A DNA stretch of 64,000 nt from Pteria penguin (taxonomy: Eukaryota > Mollusca > Bivalvia > Pterioida > Pteriidae). The translations under genes were made by a program, and so were the position numbers. This document shows, in pieces, positions 23,050-35,429 of the stretch. The notes beneath the pieces are model-generated. The model did not search any database, was not told the DNA's origin, and was given only the letters and a program-made list of their open reading frames with translations. Location: contig CM068587.1 of NCBI GenBank assembly GCA_035048485.1, forward strand, positions 53,291,501-53,355,500, read 5' to 3'. Within the stretch, counting starts at the first letter, position 1; every line of letters starts with the position of its first letter.

Positions 23050-26000
23050 CTGTTGGAAAGAAAACAAGATGTAACTATGAGATTTTTAAACTTGGCTCCT
23101 GTTGGCAGATAGTTTTTAATATGTGTGAAGCAAGAACAAGAAGACAACAACCTTGACCTCATCTGAAGGACTTCACTTATAAAGCATGCACAACAAATGA
23201 TAATTAAAGCCTAAGCACTTCTAATAGTTCGTAACATTTAGCCAAACTTACAGTTGATGGTAGACGGCGCATAGACCAAAAACAATACCTTTCCAATACA
23301 TGTATTTCAAATTGGGGGCCTGGCATAAATCTCATGGTATAATTTTATTACATTGTATAACATTCCTATGATAAACACCTAATACATATAATAACAGCAA
23401 TTAGCTGCATGACCTGTTGTTAGATGAGGTGTACAGTATAAACAAAGGTCCAATGTCATGGTAGGCATGGCATGTGAAGGATCTCGTTGTTTCAGGAGAG
23501 TTCTTGCAAAGGTATAAACTTTTATCGGGCAGATGCCATCACCATATGCGTGAAATAATCATTGAGTGACATAAAACAAGAATCAATCAATTAATATAAC
23601 GCCAAGGGGGTGAGAGTGGTGTAAAAACAGAGGTAAGCAAAAAAACCCGAGATGTTGGTTTCCTGTTACCATATATGGTACAATATGAAGAAGATTTATA
23701 TTACAAACAGCTTTATGGAGCCTGGGAGGAGTGAGAGTCTGTCTGGCTAGCCACACCCACCATGAATGCCCTTACACACAGAAAGAAACTAATGTAATTC
23801 AGCACTGTATATATACCTGAATGTGAACAAACAGTGTAGAAAGTGCCACTGCCACATGACGATTCATACAATTTCATTATGATATGATTTACCTGCAAAT
23901 GTTAGATTTATTCCCATCATTAATGCAAGCTCTGTCTCCGTCAGTCGTAGGTCTTGCATATACTCATACATGGTAAAGTACTTTTGACATTCATCTCTCG
24001 ACTCAAACATGCACATTTGATCTAGATGGAACATGTCCCTCGTTCTAGTAAGACACATCTCCAATTCTAGGTATGCTCCCCTCTGTTGGCTCTGAAGGTC
24101 TAATTCAAGCATAGAATCTAAAGGGAAATGAATGATATTAAAACACGAGTATGTTGCTATAATCCCATTTCTCTTCCAACACAATTTTATTACAATCTGA
24201 TAAGAGATGCAACGATACAGCACCACACGATATGATACGCATCACGATACTTGAACAGCGATACAATACGTATCGTGATACATTTTCTTATCATGAAATC
24301 AGGGTTAAAATGTACGTACTGTTCGATTTCATGAAGATCCTACATGTATAAAAGAGTTTTGGGAGAAAAAGAAATACACGTTACAATTCATACTAGAAAT
24401 GAGGTACAAATTGATTCCATATAACAATATAAAGAATATACTGAAAACATATCCATTTGGTCTTTTTCTTACAGTTTTTTTGAATATGAAACATCTCTAT
24501 TTATCATGGAAATTGCAACATAAATCTATAATGAGTAACATTGGCATATGATTGCGTATCGTTTGAGTTCCCTATCTTATTGTGTATCGTATCGTGACTC
24601 ATGTATCGTGATATATCATATCGCGGTATATCGTTGCATCTCTAAATCTGATACATGTAGAAACATGTTGCTATTCCACTTACCTTCCAACATGTTTCAT
24701 ACAATTTTGATGATACGTTACAGTAGCATTGAATTATTCTATTGTGATACTCCAAAATTTCACTCCAGTTAGAATATACGGTGAAATCACTTCACATACC
24801 TTTACTTATATGATGAACTCTCTTCGAATTTATACACAAGACGAGATTTTTATATGTGAAATCCTCTACACATATTGAAGACCGAGAATTTTCTCATATT
24901 AAGTTAAAATTGTGAATTTATATTAAAACCAAGATCTCGTAAATAAAATCAAGACATTCATAGATGTGGTATGTTATTCAAAATGGCCATCTTGACAGCT
25001 GCATTTAAAAACGTTGAAATTATCTTCTCCATTTTTGTTGTGATTTTGATAAAACTAATACATGTGAAATAGTTCTTAGGTAAAATATCATACGAAAGAC
25101 CTACATTATGTTAAAACAGAGAGCCTACCTGCGACAAGGTAAACAAGGGACCTTGTTACATAGCCATGAACTACACTTTAATTAAGATATCAATCTGACT
25201 CAAAGCAGCCAAGTTTGGAAACAGAAATTAAAAATCAAACTAATTAGAAAATAACTCTTCAATCATTCAATCAAGTGGACATAAGAGGTTCATTTTATAA
25301 CAATTGAATTTCAAAATATTTTTCCTGAAGCTTACGTTTCATTAGAGCTGCTTGATCTTCAGGGTCTATTTCACTAAACCCAGGAATTTCATAGGCAAAG
25401 TCAATCAACTGTTTCATAAAGATGATTTCTGTGGCAGATGCTCTTTCAAGGTAGGCCTGTCTTCCATCAATATCCATTCCAGTCTCTTTGCGAAAGTTTT
25501 TATATTCTTCAAGACTCAATGCCTTCATTGGGCCATATAATTGGACCTCCATTTGATAATTATCCTGAAAAAGTAAACAAGGCATCAACAGTAAACAGAC
25601 CATCTTTTAGGCTAGGACTTTCAAACTTGGTACACTTAGATTATGAATTTCTTATGGCATAAGGATGAACCTGATTTTCAATATCATGTACAACTTGTAA
25701 ACAAGATACAGACTAAACTGTTTATGCTAGAACTTATAAACTTTGCACACATATTTCTTATAACTGGAAATTGAATCCTGTTGATTTTCAAGGTCATATC
25801 TGCTAAGTCAAGGTCACAGTGCTTATGTCAGTTAAGTTAAATTTTTATCCAGGCCATAACCTTTTAGACCTTGCATGGATTTAAATAATATATTTCACAG
25901 AATTGTTGCCCAGGACCCAAGGGTGTGTCATGACCTTGACTCAAAGGTCACATCTGCAAGGTGAAGCTCACAATGCATATGATAGCTTAATATTTGTCCA

Positions 26001-29000
26001 GGCCATAACTCTTTACCCCCAACATAGATTTGAACAATATTTCACAGAATTCTTGCTCAGGACCAACAGGTAAGTCTCGACTTTGAACCAAGGTTATATC
26101 TCAAGGTCAAGGTCACACTACATATGATGGTAAATCTTTGTATGGGTCATAACTTTTTACCCCTTGCATGGAAATGAGTAGTATTTCACAGAATTGTGGC
26201 CCAGGACCAAAGGATGTGTCATGACCTTGAACCAAGGTCATATCTGCAGGAACAAGGTCACAGTGCATATGATGGATAAATCTTTATCCATTCCATAACT
26301 TTTTATCCATTTAAACTATTTCACAGAATTTTGAACAAAAATTAAATTTCATGATTAACATTCTATTCAACGTAGATATAATTATCTTATATTAAACAAT
26401 GATATAATATAATCTTGTGTTAAGAATTAATATAAAGATCTTATTTAAATCAGATAAAATAATCTTATATAAGAAATAGATAAATAATATAGATATGATT
26501 ATCTTATAATTATTAACATAGATATAATAATATTATATTACGAGTAAATATACTGATTATTACAATCTTATATTAAAAAAAGTTGTTCATGAAAAATGCT
26601 GAAATGAGTTCTGTAGTCACCTATAATGTCAAAATATCATTGGATGTCCTTGTTACACACACAGCTCTTTTGCTTGGGGAATTTCATTTTCATAACAAAT
26701 TTGTAAGAAGAATTCATTGAAATACATGTATCATTTAGTACCTTGGTATCTAAAGTTGAAATAAGAAATTGTCTTAAATTTGATGATTTTGATGGAAAAC
26801 AAATTGACTGTTTTGTTTACACAGTCACACTGGAGTTACGACCTTGATATGGAGATGGCTGTAAATGAAGTTTCCTCCACAATTTTATATTAACTTTTCA
26901 AAATCCACATTTTTTTATATTGAAAGTCTAACTTAATTCTCAGAAAGTGGACATTATAAGTACAGCTGTCAATCAAAATGTAAATAGTTATCAAGCAAAA
27001 TACATGTACTTACATAGGCTTCCCTCAGCATGGCATCTATTTCTGCTTTTGACAATTCTGGAACTACTTCGGTTTGAATATAAGCAGAAGTCAACTTTTC
27101 TAAAAAATCAGGAGATATTATGCCTTTGGATGGAAAATGACTCGAAGCATTTTCCCAATTCTTACAAAAATTTTCGCCATTTTCAACCGTCTCACAAAAA
27201 TTTGAAAGCATGTTCTTATGGAAATCATTGCTGTTTTCCTCAGATTCATAGGAATTGTTTAAGTCGGTACCGACAAAAATATCTAATTCTTCTCCTAAAC
27301 TGATGACATCACGATCAATAGAGGTCATTACTGAAAGAGGGTGGCTGCTAATCTGTCCAGTAGCTACCTGTGATAAGTTGACATTTTCACAACCAGTTTC
27401 TAAGATTAGTTCTTTCAAATTCAATTTTGAACTGACATTATTTTCTGACAACTTTTGTGACTGTGCATGTTCTTCTTTTTCACACTTTGCATGTTTTTCT
27501 AAGATTAGATTCAAAATAGAACATGTTTTCGATTTCTTGTTGCATTGCATTTTCTTTTCTATATCCTGTGGAGGCAGTGATACTTCAGACTCTTGACCTT
27601 GACCTTTACACACTAAATCAGCAAGTGTTGTCCTTTCAGGAATCTTATTGTTTCTGTGATTACCTTCTCCAAGTTGTAAATCTACAACACAATATATCAT
27701 TATACGGACTTCATAAAACTGCAATGTCTTCCCAGTGTATGTTTTCCCTAATATGTCTTCCCTCATATGCCTTTCAAATAGAGACATCTCATTTATGAAA
27801 TATTTTTACAAAAGATACAGTGCAGTTCAAGTGTTTTGCAGAAACACAGTGGGAAATGACAGAAAACACAGAGAGATTTCAATTATAAACTTACATGTAC
27901 TAGTTCACACCTTTATATTAAATCACAGTGTTCTGTGTAATTTCTTAATCTTTACCTTACCACTATGTTTTGTGTAAAAGTCCTGAAACACCTGGATTGT
28001 ACTGTATGTAGAAAAAAACGTTTTGTCAATGCTTATAAAAAGATGATATAAACTAGAGCTGTCCTAAATGGACAACCACCCATGCAATAATTCATCCCAA
28101 GATACATCACAGGTATAAGTGTAATGGATGTCCCACTTGTACATCTTATGTTATAGTCGATAAGAACATGAATTCTGGTATGTTTGCACTCTGACCTTGA
28201 CCTTGTAGATATGATCTTAGTTCATAGTGATGACACATCCGGGTCATTTACAGCAATTGTGTGAAATATAACCTCCTTTCAATGTATAAGGAAGCCGGAG
28301 TGGCCTAGCGGTTATCGCGTCGGACTCCTGATCGGGAGGCCGAGGTTCGAGTCCCACTCTGGTCATGCCGGTGTCATGTCTTTCGGATGAGACAGTATGC
28401 ATGGCACGTTAAAGATCCCTCAATGCTTTGGGTGGGTCCGTTGCAAAGGTCAAAATTTGTATGTCCCGCATCAGGCAGATGCCGTCGATCACCATATACG
28501 AGGGGTGTTCCGAAATTATTGTTACTTGCGCAATATCTCGTGGAAACAGTGCTAAATGAGCTTAAAACTACCTCATGGCAATAGCGTGATATCTGAAGCG
28601 TGGTATAGGTAAATTTCTCGCTCACAATTACACTGACCTTGGTGCTGTGTACATTGTTTTGTAGCGTACTCGTTACACTCTATATAAATATGGTTGGCAA
28701 GAGAGCTGAAAACGTAATTGAAATTAGGGCCTATATCAAAGGTAGGTCTCTACTTGGCTTAAAGGCGGTAGATATTCATCGTGAGGTGTGCGATATTTAT
28801 GGGAAGGGTCAAATGTCATATATGACTATTTGTAGGTGGGTTGCTCGATTTAAGTCGGGACACCAGCAGCTGAAAGATGCTGCTCACACAGGTCGCCCTG
28901 CAACAACAACAACAAAGCATAACATTGAACGAATTCGGCAAATCCTTGAAAAAGATGCAAGGTACACTGTCAGGCAGTTAGCTAAAATGACAGGCTTGTC

Positions 29001-32000
29001 TTTAGCACGTATTCACTGTATTTTAAAGAAACATCTTAAGCTGGGCAAGATCAATGCCAGGTGGATACCCCATTTACTAACTGACGACCAAAAGAGGTCC
29101 TGGGTTGACAAGCTCAAATCCTTATTGAAGAAATACCCAAAATACAGCAAAAAGGCTTTTGATAATTTGGTCACAGGTGATGAAACATGGGTGTATTTTT
29201 TTCGAGCCCAAAAGAAAATGCTCTAATAGAATCTGGGCAAACAAAAACGCCAGGCGCCCTAGCATTGCTAAAAGAATACGCACCATGAGGAAGGTTTTGT
29301 ATGTCATATTCTTTGATAACAAGGGTCCAATCATGCAAATCCCTGTTCCGAAAGGCAAAACTGTCACAGCAAAGTATTATAGAGACGTTGTACTTCGAAA
29401 ACTGAAGAAAGTCTACAAACGCCGCCGCCCACATACAGGTTTGAAGTACCCCAGGCTCTTGCATGACAATGCGCCAGCACACAAGGCGCGTATTGTAACA
29501 GAGTTTTTGAAGGCAGAAAAGGTCACTGTCCTCCCCCACCCTGCATTTTCACCAGACTTGGCCCCCTGTGACTTTTTCTTGTTCCCCAAACTAAAATTTC
29601 CCCTATCTGGAAAAAAATATAAATCAAGAAATGCCCTTGGCTCTGCCATTCACCAGTATCTTATGAGTATACCAATTCAAGAGTACGAAAACTGTTTCCA
29701 AAAGTGGATTGATCGGTTGAAACGATGCATAAATGCAGAGGGGGAGTACTTCAAAGGACAGGGCAAAGTAAAATGATCACAATTACTTCTATCAAAAAGA
29801 AATCGCCAAAGTAACAATAATTTCGGAACATCCCTCGTACGTGAAATATTCGTGGTGTGACGTAAAACAAAAATCAATCAATATATAAGGAAGAAGTTAT
29901 AGTCCAGACAAGAATTCTGCTAATGTTAGCACTGTGACATTGACCTTGTAGATTTAACCTTGGTTCAAGGTCATGACACACCCCTGGGTCATGGACAACA
30001 ATTGTGTAAAATATAATCTCCCTGTAACGTAACAGGAAGAAGTTATGGCCTGGACAAGAATTCTGGCTAAATGTGTACTGTGACCTTGACCTTCTAATTA
30101 TGACCTTAGTTCAAAATCACAACAAACCCCTGGGCCATGGACAACAATTGTCTAAAATATAATCTCCCTGCAACGAAACATGAAGGTAAATGGCCATGAC
30201 GCGAATTCTGGCTATGTATGCACTGTGACCTTGACCTTGTAGATATTACCTAGCTTCAAGATCATGACACATCCTTGGGTTATGGACAACAAATGTGTAA
30301 AATATTATCTCCCTCCAAAGTAAAAGAAGAAGCTATGGCCCTGACAAGATTAATGAATGGATGGATGTACAGACAGACGGACAGGGTGATTCTAATATGC
30401 CCCCAAAACTCTGTTTGTCGGGGGTAAATAAATATATTTACTTAACAAAAAAATTAAATTCAAGTAACTGACAGGTCACCCTATAAAACCTATTAGGCTA
30501 ATCATGAACAATCTTATGCTAGTAAAGCTTCTCTTTTCTCCCCTCAACAATCTAATACATTTAAAATTACCGTGAGGTATTAAATGATTGGTCCTTTTTT
30601 CACTTAAATTAGCTGCCATGGAATCCCCATATTGTTTGCTGCCATTGACTTGCAGGTGTTGCTGAGGATCAATCTCTCCATTACTATCTTCTATTCGGAG
30701 GTCCTCTTTTGACCTCTGTAAGCGTTTCACTTCATTGATTTTAATTGTTCTTTCTGTAAGTGTGTAACGCCCCATTCTGATACCTTCAAAGTAAATTTCA
30801 GCACTTTGTTCTGACAGTTCAAAGTTTTCAATTTACAAATTAAAATCCAAGTTATTGGATTCTTCAGTTATATCAAATTAATAAAAACAATTAATGTAAT
30901 GCCTGATATTACTATATTTGTTCGATATTTTACTGAAAATTTAAAAATATTTAGATTAAAGAAAATGGATTGCATTTAAAATTTTACATGCATGAATATT
31001 CCTTAGCCTAAAAGAATCATCTTAATATAGCAGCCAAGACAAAACATGACTACAGCGCATTAGGAAGATTCAATGTGATTTGTCTGCCCTTGATTATGCT
31101 CTCGGCGCTTTCTGCATATCACGGTAATGTATGAAAACGTGACTGCTGCCTGAATGACCAACATACAATATATACAACAAGAATAGCTTGAATTAAAATT
31201 CACTGTACACCTTTTACACAGATTCTTTTCCATCTCTGCTGACTATCTAAATAAAACAAGGGCAGATAACTCATTTCACCGAACTGTCCTTTAGCAGTAA
31301 TTTCCAGACTAAACTGACACAATATATTGCAGGACTAGATCTACCCATCGTTACCATCTCTAGACATTCCCATGGCCAGACATTTGTCCATCCTGCATGC
31401 CGGACAATTCCCACGATGTGAATCCACAATTTTACAGTGTCCTCCATTCTTACACACATAGGGACTTTTCCGTTTCAAAAACCTATGAAAAAATGCCTGA
31501 AATATAAAGGAAAAATTCAAGCATTTGAAATATTAAAAAGACTGACCATGTATCATGATACAATTTGTGTACATACATGTATTTAATTAGCAATTTACAG
31601 CTATAAAATCTAGCTAAAATGATTTGCATTTAGTCACTTATATGAGTTCCATTGTTCTCAACTTTTATTATTATATATGTCATTATATATCAATCACAAT
31701 GTGTGAGACCTCCAATAAAGGTTTAATCATAATGGATGAATTGTAATTGTTGATATGTATATACGTTATACAAGTATATATTCTTTCATTTTGTTTATGC
31801 TTTTTCATACTACTACACTTTCAAGCTTAATAAACTTTTTAGAAATAATTATTAATTTGCTCATTGACAGATAATACTTTCATTTGTATCCCATCAGAAT
31901 ATGTAGTTTATGAGTGTTTCAACACCACTTCCCTCCATTCTGTTTTTAATATTAAATAAAAAAAAATTTGTACAAAAGTCTTAAAATCATTATAGCATTT

Positions 32001-32429
32001 GATCCATTGCCTTACATCAAAATTAATTGCCCTAAACTCTTATGATTTATACAGTATAAGCATCATATTCAAAACTTTCCTATTTTTAAGAGGCAAACTA
32101 GTTCTTACTAATGGTAAAACTTTATGACTACTAAACCACAAAATAATGAGATCTCTAGAGGGGATTGTTTCCCACTATATACATATATATATAAAACCAA
32201 ACACTCAGAGTGAAAAAGCATCTCCTTGTCACCATCCACAAACACCATCAAATATTTTAGGACATCTGTTCCACATTACCTTGCAGCCTAAGCAGGCATT
32301 GACACCAAAGTGTATTCCATTTGCTTTTCCTCCACAGATAGAACATGGAGGAAGGTCAAGTGGATTGCGCTTTGGATGTTTAGCTTTCATGAGCATCAAC
32401 TGCTTGCCAGAAATTACTTCATTTTCCAT
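22793..32429 (-). CDS. Nuclear receptor NR-A, NR1-like, complete (7 coding exons, 627 aa)
   Basis: Coding join on the minus strand: 32429-32280, 31496-31355, 30783-30571, 27681-27014, 25564-25336, 24117-23893, 23049-22793 (1884 bases with the stop). Residues 29-97 form a two-zinc-finger DNA-binding domain with all eight cysteines (C-x2-C-x13-C-x2-C, then C-x5-C-x9-C-x2-C). The P-box is CLGCKA, where CEGCKG is the usual form. The extension GIRMGRYTLTER resembles that of NR1 receptors. A long polar hinge precedes the ligand-binding domain (about 375-620), which carries the family signature FAYEIPGFSEIDPEDQAALMK-like stretch and ends in an AF-2-like core YLQEIF. It acts presumably as a ligand- or cofactor-regulated transcription factor in the nucleus. 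The cluster resembles the mollusc-specific NR1 expansion described in oyster (NR1P), but I could not test this. Confidence 0.88.
23443..23605 (+). mobile_element. SINE 3' body fragment
   Basis: It contains GGCATGGCATGTGAAGGATC, GGGCAGATGCCATCACCATA and the AATCAATCAATTAATA tail, without a tRNA-like head. It lies in the intron of NR-A just before exon 7 is reached, on the strand opposite to that gene... a 5'-truncated copy. Confidence 0.65.
23893..24117 (-). CDS. NR-A exon 6: ligand-binding domain middle
   Basis: Acceptor cctttag; donor gtaaat in phase 1. It encodes HSMLELDLQSQQRGAY through FTMYEYMQDLRLTETELALM, where ligand-binding domains have helices 5-8. It is one codon shorter than NR-B exon 6 and much diverged from it. 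Confidence 0.82.
24202..24644. mobile_element. hAT-like MITE in an NR-A intron
   Basis: Inverted ends AGAGATGCAACGATA and TATCGTTGCATCTCT, flanked by an 8-base duplication AATCTGAT (24194-24201 and 24645-24652), the size produced by hAT transposases. Subterminal runs of GTATCGTGATA repeats; no coding region. Confidence 0.78.
25336..25564 (-). CDS. NR-A exon 5: ligand-binding domain helices 2-4
   Basis: Acceptor ttttcag; donor gtaagc in phase 1; 229 bases, the same as NR-B exon 5. It encodes LEEYKNFRKETGMDIDGR and the receptor signature around FAYEIPGF and DQAALMK. Confidence 0.88.
25670..26320. repeat. About 150-bp tandem repeat with AGGTCA half-sites (NR-A intron 4)
   Basis: Units share TTTCACAGAATTSTTGCYCA, GTGTCATGACCTTGA and TCAAGGTCACA; four to five degraded copies. 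TCAAGGTCA is at 25808-25816, and TCAAGGTCAAGGTCA at 26101-26115. Confidence 0.75.
27014..27681 (-). CDS. NR-A exon 4: hinge and first helices of the ligand-binding domain
   Basis: Acceptor tgttgtag; donor gtaagt in phase 0. The first 200 or so residues are polar, acidic and lysine-rich without recognisable domain; the end (SPDFLEKLTSAYIQTEVVPELS, AEIDAMLREAY) looks like the first helices of the ligand-binding domain. NR-B has a shorter, diverged version. Confidence 0.82.
27816..28006. mobile_element. MITE, same family, diverged
   Basis: Left end TACAGTGCAGTTCAAGTGTT, right end AACACCTGGATTGTACTGTA. It lies in intron 3 of NR-A next to exon 4. Confidence 0.65.
28499..29837 (+). mobile_element. 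Mariner (DD34D) transposon, 1339 bp, near-intact
   Basis: Ends in inverted repeats beginning CGAGGGGTGTTCCGAAATTA (left) and matching in complement at the right, flanked by a TA duplication (28497-28498 and 29838-29839). These features and the encoded protein define a Tc1/mariner-superfamily mariner. It sits in the third intron of NR-A on the opposite strand, inside a SINE. Terminal repeats agree over about 29 bases with one or two mismatches, suggesting fairly recent insertion. Confidence 0.93.
28690..29776 (+). pseudogene. Mariner transposase, one frameshift
   Basis: The reading frame opens at 28690 and shows two helix-turn-helix regions separated by GRPATT (paired-like DNA binding), then the mariner signature WIPHLLT and the first catalytic aspartate in TGDETW. 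A single-base frame change occurs in a T run near 29198-29204; the frame then continues from FFEPKRK to the end, with HDNAPAH (second aspartate) and SPDLAPCDFFLF (third), 34 residues apart. Both halves are otherwise free of stops. The break may be a real mutation or a homopolymer sequencing error. Cut-and-paste transposition is the known family role. Confidence 0.9.
29884..30420. repeat. About 145-bp tandem repeat with TGACCT half-sites (NR-A intron 3)
   Basis: Three to four units share GACAAGAATTCTGGCTA, TGTGACCTTGACCTTGTAG and AATATAATCTCCCT; another part lies at 28180-28294, on the other side of the SINE and mariner insertion that split the array. Confidence 0.75.
30571..30783 (-). CDS. 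NR-A exon 3: C-terminal extension and hinge
   Basis: Acceptor tttgaag; donor gtaatt in phase 1. It encodes GIRMGRYTLTERTIKINEV, conserved with NR-B, followed by a polar hinge. Confidence 0.82.
31355..31496 (-). CDS. NR-A exon 2: second zinc finger
   Basis: Acceptor atttcag; donor gtaacg in phase 1. It encodes AFFHRFLKRKSPYVC and the finger CKNGGHCKIVDSHRGNCPAC, then RMDKCLAMGMSRD. Its length (142 bases) is identical to exon 2 of NR-B. Confidence 0.88.
32280..32429 (-). CDS. NR-A exon 1: N-terminus and first zinc finger
   Basis: Starts at the ATG at 32429-32427; ends at AAG before gtaatg (phase 0). It encodes a short 28-residue A/B region and the first finger CSICGGKANGIHFG..CLGCK. An acceptor (ttttag) lies at 32443, so the exon probably begins at 32442 with a few bases of 5' UTR spliced from an upstream exon. 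Confidence 0.85.
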
Positions 32430-32769
32430 CTTCAATATGTACCTAAAATATGAAAGGAAACAGATAAAAGCTAGACACAGTCTTATAGAAGAACAGCCAG
32501 ATACATTTAGTTTTAGAATGATTGAGCTTTAGTGTTATCAATACAACAATTGTAATGATGTTTCATCTTCTTCTTCCATTAAAGTAAATTTAGGACCATA
32601 CATGCAGCATGATCACACTATAAATAAAAGGTGCGCAACTGCAACTTGGGGTCCTGTAGTACATCCCCATCAGTACTTACAATTAATTAATCAACAAGCA
32701 GTCAAAACATATTTTTCTTTTATGAATAAAATCAAATATGTAGGCAGATAATATATAAGTTCTGAATAA

Positions 32770-34514
32770 AACAAGATGTCCAAGTGGGCCTACATCGCTC
32801 ACCTGAGTACCTAGATTATCAGTCATGCTGGAAGGAAGAAGTTATTTATTTTTGCATTACTGTGACTAAGTCAACACAAATGTTGAATATATGTCAAATT
32901 TTATTTCAGACCAGAATAATAAACAACAAGTTTTTTGCACATCCGTTCAGGTGATTTTGTTATTAAGCATTTGCTTTGCCTCTGCAAGATGTGATTCAGA
33001 GCAACAAGTTAGTAATTTTTCTTTAGGTGGGGCCTTTTGTTGACTGATTTCAAGTCTGGGTCATGAACAACAATTGTTTCAAATATTGTCCAGATCCAAT
33101 TCAAAATGGCCTAATTTCATATGTTGAGTGTTGAGAATTTTTTACATCTAAAAACTTATTCTGATGTGTAAAAGAAATGAAAAAAACATTTCGACCACGG
33201 CGGGATTTGAACCGCTACTCTCCATATTTTAATTACCAAGTGGTATATGTACCATTGTGAGACCTATTTTTTAGACATGGTGGCACCATCTGTTGACCAA
33301 TTTGGATGAAATGTAAAAATTGATAGAGGACCTATAGTACTTCATGTATACAGTGCATGTTTCATTAAAATCTTTCATGTGGTATAACAGCAGAAGTTGA
33401 AAATGTGAAGAATTGGCCCTAACAACCCTCATTTGGAAGTCTTAAAAAATTCATAGAAAATCCAAATATTGAGATAATGGCAAAATTCTTTCAAAATAAG
33501 ATTCCTTACCATAATTATGATCAAAATAGTCCAAAAGAAATCATCATTATCAATTAACTAGGAAATATGACACTTTTCTGCATTGACACCATTAGTCCAA
33601 AAATTGTCGAAAAAATTTCTAAGATTTGATTTTGGAAGGGAACCAAAATGACAATACTCCTTCACTCATCCCTCTAGATCATTTCTATGCATTCGATCTG
33701 TTTGTCACTGTATACAGCCAGTATGAAGAAGAAGACTGTCAAAGGAGGGTACTCTTTTGTGACCTACTTTTGACTGTGGTGGCGCCACCAATTAAGATCG
33801 AGGTCTGGACGAAAACGACAGAATTTGAAGGGGATCATAAGGGATTTATTTCTACAAAGAAATTTTATTAAAATCCTTCGAACAGTTTTGCAGAAAAAAT
33901 TGAAAATGAGCAAAATGGTCAACCCCCCCCCCCCCACCCCCTTTTTATTTGGAAGTCTTAACAAATTCATAAAAAATCCAAAAATAGAGATTTAACTGAC
34001 AAAATTGTTTCACAATAATAATCCTTACCATAATTATGATCAAATTAGGCCATAAAAACTCATCATTATCAATTAACTGAAAAACATGACACTTTTCTGC
34101 ATTGAAATTACTAAGTCCAAAAAAATGTCGAAAAAATGTCAAAAATTTTATTTCGGAACGGAACCAAAAATCACGTGCAACACTTCTGCAGACATCCCTC
34201 TAGATCATTCCTATGTATTCGGTTTGTCTCTGTATGCCCCCGGTCTGAAGAAGTTTGTTAAAGGCGGGTACCCTCTGTGACCTTCTTTTGCTTGTGGTGG
34301 CGCCACCTGCTAACGGATTTGGACAAAAAACAACAACACTAATGTAGGGGACCATGAGTACTTCATGCATACCAAGTTTCATCAAATTCTGTTCAGCAGT
34401 TCTGAAGAAGCTAGAAGTCGAAAATGTGAAAAGTTAACGACGGACGACAGACGGACGGACGACGTACTACGATTGATCACAATAGCTCACATGAGCCTTC
34501 AGCTCTGATGAGCT
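32770..34514 (-). mobile_element. Helentron-like element A, copy 2
   Basis: Reverse-oriented copy: the plus strand starts with the hairpin complement CCAAGTGGGCC and GCTCACCTGAGTACCTAGAT and ends in the GTCCGTCC-rich palindromic head. It starts about 340 bases upstream of the NR-A start codon. It has one tRNA-like cassette (B-box complement GGGATTTGAACCGC near 33203). Confidence 0.65.
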
Positions 34515-35429
34515 AAAAAAACCTTAAAGGTGGATAAAAACTATATATATAATTATATAAAGAAATCTTAAATCAGCAGTAAATTCTTGCTTTTTATAAT
34601 TATCATAAATATAATATGTGAATATTTCCTCAATTGAGCTGGAACTGGAATAAAATATCTTGAATTCAATTATATATTAAACACTTCCAGCAACCCCCCC
34701 CCCCCCCCTTTCCTCCTTCACTTTGCATAGAAAGCAAAAGATTTTAAAATATAATTAAGAATTGTTTTTACTAGTTGAAGTATTACAAGGTATAACTGCA
34801 TAAGGTGTATTGCAGTATTGATTACATTAGTTACATCTACATATGTAGTTAATAACCTCCCCCCCCCCCCCATGTTTTTTTTTCTTTTTTCGAAAAAAAA
34901 CCCCAATAGCAATAATTAGTAGCAATATATAGACTTAATTAATGAAAAATATTAATGAAGTTTGTTTACGTCTAACGTGTTAACACCATACTACATAACA
35001 TCAAATTATTTAATATGCACTTGTCTTTTGTTTCGATGGTTATTGGTTAACGGTAATGACCGCTTCCGATGCATCAAATTAACATCTACCATTGTTTATT
35101 TACTTTAAAAGTACATGTTCCTCACATACCTGGTTCATGTTTGTTATGCAATACTCAAAGAGCATAAAGCTTTGCACCTGTTACACCTTGAGTAAACTGT
35201 CTAATATTAACAATGACAGAAGTATTTCGCAATCATGTAGGAAATATCGAGATCGAGATGAGAGAGGCAGAGTAAAAAATATGGAATATATTAGAAAATA
35301 TGCCCTTTTATGGACAAGAAGCAACCATAATGTACCGTTGTGTAATATGCTGTGATTTAAAGTGGGGTTTCCCAAAACGTGATACCGCTTTCAGCTGTCT
35401 TGGTACAGTCCAGAGGTAGTCCTAACATA

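Larger units (their letters stand above)
28295..29883 (+). mobile_element. tRNA-derived SINE interrupted by the mariner
   Basis: Left part 28295-28498 has a tRNA-like head (A-box-like GTGGCCTAGCGGTTATCGC, B-box GGTTCGAGTCC) and the body seen at 4934-5201; the right part 29838-29883 completes the tail ending in AATCAATCAATA. Target duplication TATAAGGAAG flanks it (28285-28294 and 29884-29893). It had itself landed in a repeat array. Confidence 0.9.

Noticed and set aside
28387..28625. Small frames overlapping the SINE and mariner left end
   Set aside because: They cross the insertion boundary and reflect element sequence, not a gene.
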